From the NCBI RefSeq assembly GCF_001651035.1, contig NZ_LXRG01000163.1:124001-188000 (forward strand): a stretch of DNA of 64,000 nucleotides. The letters are read 5' to 3'. Source of the DNA: Halomonas sp. ALS9 (GTDB lineage Bacteria > Pseudomonadota > Gammaproteobacteria > Pseudomonadales > Halomonadaceae). The translations under genes and the position numbers were made by a program. Positions 59,035 through 64,000 of the stretch are shown piece by piece. How positions within the stretch are numbered: the first letter of the stretch is position 1; each line of letters opens with the position of its first letter. The notes beneath the pieces are model-generated. The model did not search any database. It had not been told where the DNA came from and was given only the letters and a program-made list of their open reading frames with translations.

Positions 59035-60186
59035 ATGGCAACACTACAACTTCACAATATTACCAAGCGTTTTGGCGACACCGAGGTGATCAAGGGTATC
59101 GACCTTGAGGTCAATGACCGCGAATTTGTGGTCTTCGTTGGCCCCTCCGGCTGCGGTAAATCGACATTGATGCGCATGATTGCCGGGCTGGAAAGTGCGA
59201 CTGACGGCGATATTTTGATCGACGGCCAGCGGATCAATGACGTCGGCCCAGCCGATCGCGGCCTCGCCATGGTGTTTCAGAGCTACGCGCTCTACCCGCA
59301 TATGACAGTAGAGGGCAACATGGGCTTCAGCATGCGTCTTGCGGGCGTACCCAAAGAGGAGCGCCGGGCCAAGGTGCTGGAAGCAGCCAAAATTCTGCAG
59401 CTAGAGCCGCTGCTGGATCGCAAGCCCAAAGCACTTTCCGGCGGTCAGCGTCAGCGGGTGGCGATCGGCCGCGCGATTGTGCGTAACCCCAGTATCTTCC
59501 TGTTCGACGAGCCGCTTTCCAATCTGGATGCCGCACTGCGGGTGCAGATGCGCATTGAGCTTGCGCGCCTGCACGACGAGCTTGACGCCACCATGATCTA
59601 CGTTACCCACGACCAGATCGAAGCGATGACCATGGCGGATAAAATCGTTGTCCTCCACGACGGTGTGGTCGAGCAGGTGGGCTCACCCATGGCGCTCTAC
59701 CACCATCCGCGTAATCGCTTTGTGGCGGGATTTATTGGCTCGCCGAAAATGAATTTTCTACCGGTAACGTTGACCGGAGTGTCGCCTGACGGGGTGGTCA
59801 TTCGATTACCTGGCGGCGGCGAGCGCAGTGTGCCGGCCGAGGGGCAGCACCTGGAAGCCAATGCCCCCCTTGAGCTGGGTGTTCGCCCCGAACACTTAGT
59901 GCTCGATGAGCAGGGGCCGTTGAGTGGGCAGATCAAAGTGCTTGAGCGCCTCGGCGGTCAAACCTCGCTCTACGTCCAAATGGACGATGAACTCATCACG
60001 ATTATGGCCGATGGCGATGTGGCCTACCGGGTCAACGATACGGTGCGTTTTGGTTTTGCCCCCGAGCGCGCCCACCTGTTTGACGCTGGCGGCCTGGCTC
60101 TGCAGAGCCTGCAACAGCACCCGTTGGCAGGGCTAACCCGTCACGATAACCGCGCCCCTGGCTCGCCTTCTGAGGAGCCCGCATGA
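59035..60186 (+). CDS. smoK: Polyol ABC transporter ATPase (SmoK/MtlK, MalK-like)
   Basis: A 383-residue ATPase that drives polyol uptake. Walker A is VGPSGCGKSTLMRMIAGL, the signature motif is LSGGQRQRVAIGRAIV and Walker B is IFLFDEPLSNLDAALR. The C-terminal TOBE/regulatory region (about 240-383) is of the MalK/UgpC type (LGVRPEHLVLDEQGPLSG). Its stop overlaps the HAD gene start by four bases. Confidence 0.95.
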   Translation: MATLQLHNITKRFGDTEVIKGIDLEVNDREFVVFVGPSGCGKSTLMRMIAGLESATDGDILIDGQRINDVGPADRGLAMVFQSYALYPHMTVEGNMGFSMRLAGVPKEERRAKVLEAAKILQLEPLLDRKPKALSGGQRQRVAIGRAIVRNPSIFLFDEPLSNLDAALRVQMRIELARLHDELDATMIYVTHDQIEAMTMADKIVVLHDGVVEQVGSPMALYHHPRNRFVAGFIGSPKMNFLPVTLTGVSPDGVVIRLPGGGERSVPAEGQHLEANAPLELGVRPEHLVLDEQGPLSGQIKVLERLGGQTSLYVQMDDELITIMADGDVAYRVNDTVRFGFAPERAHLFDAGGLALQSLQQHPLAGLTRHDNRAPGSPSEEPA

Positions 60187-60854
60187 GGACACTTATCTTT
60201 GACTGTGATGGCGTGCTGGTCGACAGCGAGGCGCTGGCGGAAGGCACGTTGGTGGAGTACCTCTCCCGCTGGCTGCCCGATCTGAATATCGACCAGGAGC
60301 TGGGTCAAGCGCTAGGTATGACTACAGCGGCTATTCTCGCTCATCTCGAAGCATTAAGCGCTCACACGCTGCCACTGGATGCCACCGAGCAGGTGGATAC
60401 CGCCATTGAGGCGCGCTTGGAGAGGGAACTCAAAGCCATCGAGGGAGCCGATAAGGCGATTCGTGGCATTAGCCTGGAAAAGGCCGTGGTTTCCAACAGC
60501 CGCCGTAGCCGCGTGGTGGCATCACTGGCGAGCACGCGCTTGGCCGAGGCGTTCGGCGAGGTACCCATTTTTACCGCTGAGCAAGTCGCCAACCCCAAGC
60601 CTGACCCTGCGCTCTATCGCTTGGCAGCCTCTCAGTTAGGCCAAGTGCCGCGAGATTGCCTGGTAGTGGAAGACAGCGTGGCCGGCGTCACCGCCGCCCA
60701 TGCCGCAGGGATGTGTGTGATTGGTTTTGTCGGTGCTAGCCATGTGGATGCAGAGCAATCGGCGCGCCTTACTCAAGCCGGTGCCTGGCGCATTTTAGAG
60801 CATATGCACGGCCTGGAAGCCTTGGTGGATGAGTGGCAAAGCAGAGGCCAATAA
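60183..60854 (+). CDS. HAD-family phosphatase (beta-phosphoglucomutase-like)
   Basis: A 223-residue HAD hydrolase. Motif I is LIFDCDGVLVDSEALAE, motif II lies in VVSNSRRSRV, motif III Lys in NPKPDPALYRLAAS and motif IV in CLVVEDSVAGVTAAHAAG. It probably dephosphorylates a sugar or polyol phosphate. Such genes accompany polyol transport operons in rhizobia-like loci. It overlaps smoK by four bases. Confidence 0.9.
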   Translation: MRTLIFDCDGVLVDSEALAEGTLVEYLSRWLPDLNIDQELGQALGMTTAAILAHLEALSAHTLPLDATEQVDTAIEARLERELKAIEGADKAIRGISLEKAVVSNSRRSRVVASLASTRLAEAFGEVPIFTAEQVANPKPDPALYRLAASQLGQVPRDCLVVEDSVAGVTAAHAAGMCVIGFVGASHVDAEQSARLTQAGAWRILEHMHGLEALVDEWQSRGQ

Positions 60855-60896
60855 CCTGCCTAATACAGCATTCTATGTAACAGCGAGAACATTAAG

Positions 60897-61682
60897 ATGA
60901 AACTAAACAATAAAATCGCGGTGATTACCGGAGGCGCTCGGGGTATCGGTTTAGCCATTGCCCAGCGCTATTTAAGCGAAGGCGCTAGCGTGGTGGTGGC
61001 CGATATTGATAGTGCTGCCATTGAAACCGCCGTGGCAATACTGGGCCAGCAAGCCCGCGCTGAAAAAGTCATGGGCATTGAGCTGAACGTCTGCCACCAA
61101 GCCTCAATTGACGCCATGGTGGACGCAGTAACCCGCCGTTTTGGCGGCATCGATATCTTAGTTAATAACGCCGCTATCTTTGATATGGCACCGGTGCTTG
61201 AGGTGACCGAAGCGAGCTTCGACAAACAATTTGCGGTGAATACCAAAGGCATGTTTTTTACCCTGCAGGCGGTGGCCCGTTCGATGGTGAACCGCGGGCA
61301 AGGCGGCAAAATTATCAATATGGCCTCCCAGGCAGGTCGCCGCGGTGAAGCGCTGGTAAGCGTTTACTGCGCCAGTAAAGCCGCGGTTATCAGCCTGACC
61401 CAATCCAGCGGTTTGGATCTCATCAAACACCGCATCAACGTCAACGGCATCGCCCCCGGCGTGGTGGATACGCCGATGTGGGAAGAAGTCGATGCGCTGT
61501 TTGCCCGTTATGAAAACCGCCCGCTTGGCGAGAAAAAACGACTGGTGGGCGAAGCGGTGCCGTTCGGGCGTATGGGGCTACCGGAGGATCACACCGGTGC
61601 GGCAGTGTTTTTGGCCAGCCAGGACAGTGACTACGTGGTCGCCCAGACGCTTAATGTCGATGGCGGCAACTGGATGAGCTGA
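60897..61682 (+). CDS. smoS: Sorbitol (L-iditol) 2-dehydrogenase, SDR type
   Basis: A 261-residue NAD-dependent short-chain dehydrogenase. The cofactor motif is AVITGGARGIGLAIAQRYL and the active site has Tyr and Lys in VYCASKAAVISLT with INMASQAGRRGEA. It resembles SmoS, which oxidises D-sorbitol to fructose and galactitol to tagatose. Position after the transporter agrees. Confidence 0.92.
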   Translation: MKLNNKIAVITGGARGIGLAIAQRYLSEGASVVVADIDSAAIETAVAILGQQARAEKVMGIELNVCHQASIDAMVDAVTRRFGGIDILVNNAAIFDMAPVLEVTEASFDKQFAVNTKGMFFTLQAVARSMVNRGQGGKIINMASQAGRRGEALVSVYCASKAAVISLTQSSGLDLIKHRINVNGIAPGVVDTPMWEEVDALFARYENRPLGEKKRLVGEAVPFGRMGLPEDHTGAAVFLASQDSDYVVAQTLNVDGGNWMS

Positions 61683-61689
61683 GGTCTCT

Positions 61690-62310
61690 ATGAGCCCTGA
61701 TCTTGATACCTTAGCCGATCAGATTATTGGCGCCGCCGAAGGCGCCTCGCGCTACCTGGTAGCGCTGGCCGGGCCGCCAGGGGCGGGTAAATCTTATCGC
61801 AGCGCCCAGCTCTGCGATGCCATTAATTTACGCCTGCCAGGCCAAGCTGGGCTAGTGCCCATGGATGGCTACCACTTCGACAACGCCGTGTTGGGCGAGC
61901 AGCAGGTGCCAGTCAAAGGGGCACCCCACACCTTTGATGTGGAGGGCCTGCGCTGCGACCTTGAACGCATCCGCCAAGCTAATCACACGGTAGCGGTGCC
62001 GGTGTTTGATCGCCCGCTGGATTTAGCTCGTGCTGGTGGACGCCTGATCACCCTTGAACATCGCATCGTGATTGTCGAGGGCAACTACCTACTGCTTGAC
62101 CGCTCCCCTTGGCGTGAACTGCGCCCGCTGTTCGATTGGACGCTGTTTATAGATGTCGACGATGTCGTGCTGGTTGATCGGCTGATCAATCGTTGGCTCG
62201 AAATGGGCCAGGATCGCACTGGGGCGCTGGAGCGTACCCACCATAAAGATATGCTCAACGCGCAGTTAGTGAAAAGTTGCTGTTTACCGCCTGACCAGCG
62301 CTGGCGCTAG
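61690..62310 (+). CDS. P-loop nucleoside/nucleotide-kinase family protein (FrcK-like)
   Basis: A 206-residue kinase of the uridine kinase / PanK-like superfamily. The P-loop is VALAGPPGAGKSYRSAQLCD and a Lid-like region contains DGYHFDNAVLGEQQVPVKG and FDRPLDLARAG. Related proteins sit in fructose/polyol operons of other proteobacteria and may phosphorylate fructose or another sugar; this is not proven for the family. It begins 8 bases after smoS. Confidence 0.82.
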   Translation: MSPDLDTLADQIIGAAEGASRYLVALAGPPGAGKSYRSAQLCDAINLRLPGQAGLVPMDGYHFDNAVLGEQQVPVKGAPHTFDVEGLRCDLERIRQANHTVAVPVFDRPLDLARAGGRLITLEHRIVIVEGNYLLLDRSPWRELRPLFDWTLFIDVDDVVLVDRLINRWLEMGQDRTGALERTHHKDMLNAQLVKSCCLPPDQRWR

Positions 62311-62380
62311 TGCTCGGATATCGCCTTTATCCGCTTTTATTCACCCAATCGCGCCAAGTAGGCCTTGGCTGGAGAGTCCC

Positions 62381-63868
62381 ATGACCCGTCTTAACAATCA
62401 CAACCTGGGCACGCTAACCGACGATGTTGCCAAACCAAACTATGACCGCAAAACGCTTACCCCCGGTATTGTGCATATCGGCGTAGGCGGCTTTCACCGC
62501 GCCCACCAAGCGATGTACCTGGATACGCTGATGAACCAGGGCGAAGCGCTGGACTGGGGCATCGTGGGCGTAGGCGTGATGCCCGGCGATAAACGCATGC
62601 AGCAGGCGCTGGCAGCGCAGGATCATCTCTACACCCTGGTGGTCAAACACCCGGACGGCCAGCACCAACCAAGAGTCATTGGCAGCATAGTGAATTACCT
62701 GTTTGCACCGGAAGAGACCGAGACGGTGATCGAGCAGATGGCCGATCCGACGATCCGTATTGTGTCGCTGACGGTGACCGAAGGCGGTTACAACTTTCAC
62801 CCGGTGAGCGGCGAGTTCGATCTCGAAAACCCTCAGGTCGAGGCTGATCTTGCTAATCCCACTCAGCCCACCACCAGCTTCGGGCTGGTAGTAGAAGCAC
62901 TTGCCCGCCGCCGTGCCCGAGGCATTGCACCGTTTACCGTGATGTCCTGCGATAATATTCAGGGCAACGGGGATGTGGCCAAACGCATGTTCGGTGCCTA
63001 CGCCCAGGCGCGGGATGCCGAGTTAGGCGACTGGCTGGCAGCCGAGGTGGCGTTTCCCAATGCCATGGTGGATCGTATTACCCCAGTGACGTCGACCACG
63101 GATATTGATGAGCTGAGTCAGCGCTTTGGGGTAGAGGACGCTTGGCCGGTGGTCTGTGAACCCTTCACCCAGTGGGTGTTGGAAGATCACTTTCCGCTGG
63201 GTCGCCCTGCGTTTGAAAAGGTCGGTGTGCAAGTGGTTGAGGATGTCGAGCCCTACGAGTTGATGAAGCTGCGTCTGCTTAATGCCAGCCATCAGGCGCT
63301 GACCTATTTTGGCTATTTAGCCGGATACCGCTACGCCCACGAGGTGTGTCAGGATTCGCTGTTCGTCGATTTTTTACTGGGCTATATGCGCGAAGAGGGC
63401 ACGCCCACTCTGGCGCCAGTGCCAGGGGTCGATCTTGAAAACTACCGTTTAACGCTGATTGAGCGTTTCGCCAACCCGCAGATCAAAGATACTTTGGCGC
63501 GACTCTGCGCCGAGAGTTCTGATCGTATTCCCAAATGGCTGGTGCCGGTGATTCGCCAGCAGTTGGCTCAGGACGGCGAGATAGAACGCAGCGCTGCGGT
63601 GGTGGCCAGCTGGGCACGTTACGCCGAGGGGGTAGACGAGCAGGGCGAGCCGATTGAAATCGTCGATCGTTTAAAAGCACCGTTAATGGCAATTGCCGCT
63701 GAGAACCGCGCTCGCCCCACGGCGTTTATCGAGAACCGCGAGCTGTTTGGCGACTTAATCGACGCTCCGCGTTTTGTTGAAGCCTACTTAAGCGCCCTGA
63801 AGTCACTGCACGAACGTGGCGCACGCGCTACGCTAGAAGGTCTGGCGGCATCTAAGGGGACGTTGTGA
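62381..63868 (+). CDS. Mannitol 2-dehydrogenase / fructuronate reductase family
   Basis: A 495-residue NAD-dependent long-chain polyol dehydrogenase. The first part has GIVHIGVGGFHRAHQAMYLD; the catalytic Lys-Asn-His set of the family appears in MKLRLLNASHQALTYFGYLA. In a polyol operon with ABC transporter and xylulokinase it most likely oxidises mannitol to fructose and arabitol to xylulose. Its TGA shares one base with the ATG of the next gene. Confidence 0.93.
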   Translation: MTRLNNHNLGTLTDDVAKPNYDRKTLTPGIVHIGVGGFHRAHQAMYLDTLMNQGEALDWGIVGVGVMPGDKRMQQALAAQDHLYTLVVKHPDGQHQPRVIGSIVNYLFAPEETETVIEQMADPTIRIVSLTVTEGGYNFHPVSGEFDLENPQVEADLANPTQPTTSFGLVVEALARRRARGIAPFTVMSCDNIQGNGDVAKRMFGAYAQARDAELGDWLAAEVAFPNAMVDRITPVTSTTDIDELSQRFGVEDAWPVVCEPFTQWVLEDHFPLGRPAFEKVGVQVVEDVEPYELMKLRLLNASHQALTYFGYLAGYRYAHEVCQDSLFVDFLLGYMREEGTPTLAPVPGVDLENYRLTLIERFANPQIKDTLARLCAESSDRIPKWLVPVIRQQLAQDGEIERSAAVVASWARYAEGVDEQGEPIEIVDRLKAPLMAIAAENRARPTAFIENRELFGDLIDAPRFVEAYLSALKSLHERGARATLEGLAASKGTL

Positions 63869-64000
63869 TGTATATCGGGGTAGATTGCGGTACTCAGAGC
63901 ACCAAGGTAGTGGTGTTAGACGTTGAACAGGGCAAAATACTCGCTGAAGCAAGCCGTGGTCATCACCTGGATGAAGGTGAAAATGGTCGCCGCGAGCAGT
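63868..64000 (+). CDS. xylB: Xylulokinase / FGGY carbohydrate kinase, 5' part only
   Basis: Only the first 44 codons are within the window. MYIGVDCGTQSTKVVVLDVE is the FGGY kinase phosphate-binding start, and the style is xylulokinase. It phosphorylates the ketose made by the preceding dehydrogenase. The A of its ATG is the last base of the mannitol dehydrogenase stop codon. The rest lies beyond the right edge. Confidence 0.85.
   Translation, partial: MYIGVDCGTQSTKVVVLDVEQGKILAEASRGHHLDEGENGRREQ

Overview
The window looks like a chromosome segment of a moderately GC-rich, halophilic gammaproteobacterium. Halomonas/Vreelandella is the best guess from gene content and protein style; this is inference, since no rRNA or housekeeping marker is present. 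I see no tRNA, rRNA, CRISPR array, insertion sequence, integrase or prophage gene. Genes are dense, and most are ordinary metabolic, transport and envelope functions.

Layout. 1-2.3 kb: the 3' truncated mntP manganese exporter, an AT-rich gap and a PAS-GGDEF diguanylate cyclase. 2.3-8.1 kb: an AraC-type regulator divergent from a two-gene RND efflux system, with two copies of a probable operator between them. 8.1-10.1 kb: an SbtA-type bicarbonate permease divergent from a LysR regulator. 10.3-19.9 kb: the most unusual part, a block combining a CDP-alcohol phosphatidyltransferase, a BchC-like dehydrogenase, a PTPS/QueD homologue without its catalytic residues, a glycosyltransferase-methyltransferase fusion, a flippase-like membrane protein, a stand-alone RibD reductase domain, a second-type RibA with an odd N-terminus, a creatininase/ArfB-like hydrolase and an FkbM methyltransferase. 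Together they suggest a GTP-derived pterin- or deazaflavin/flavin-like small molecule that is glycosylated and methylated, perhaps at the membrane. I do not recognise a described pathway with this set.

19.9-27.7 kb: envelope genes (OpgG glucan protein, a membrane sulfatase-fold protein overlapping manC, an LpxL-type acyltransferase between two paralogous small membrane proteins), a VOC protein and a methyltransferase. 27.9-29.3 kb: an MFS transporter. 29.4-34.7 kb: acyl-CoA dehydrogenase, acyl-CoA ligase, hydroxyacyl-CoA dehydrogenase and enoyl-CoA hydratase, with candidate PsrA-type boxes. 34.8-42.0 kb: LysE exporter, two GSTs, YaeQ, LpxR lipid A deacylase, two small membrane proteins, an Asp/Glu racemase and the ohrR-ohr peroxide pair. 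42.1-46.9 kb: a gluconate-type module (TRAP transporter, gluconokinase, GntR) with a perfect GntR-like operator at its front. 47.0-54.6 kb: MOSC protein, stand-alone motAB, OsmC, PRC-barrel protein, L,D-transpeptidase, 2OG oxygenase, two Nudix proteins and a small YqfO-like protein. 54.7-64.0 kb: a SorC-family regulator and a polyol (mannitol/sorbitol) operon with ABC transporter, HAD phosphatase, sorbitol dehydrogenase, P-loop kinase, mannitol 2-dehydrogenase and the start of xylulokinase.

A second theme is small-scale DNA structure. At least six places carry 12-17 bp imperfect tandem repeats next to starts or stops, one of them coding (opgG) and one containing the stop codon (39.1 kb). Both solute-binding-protein genes are followed by a strong hairpin before their permease genes.
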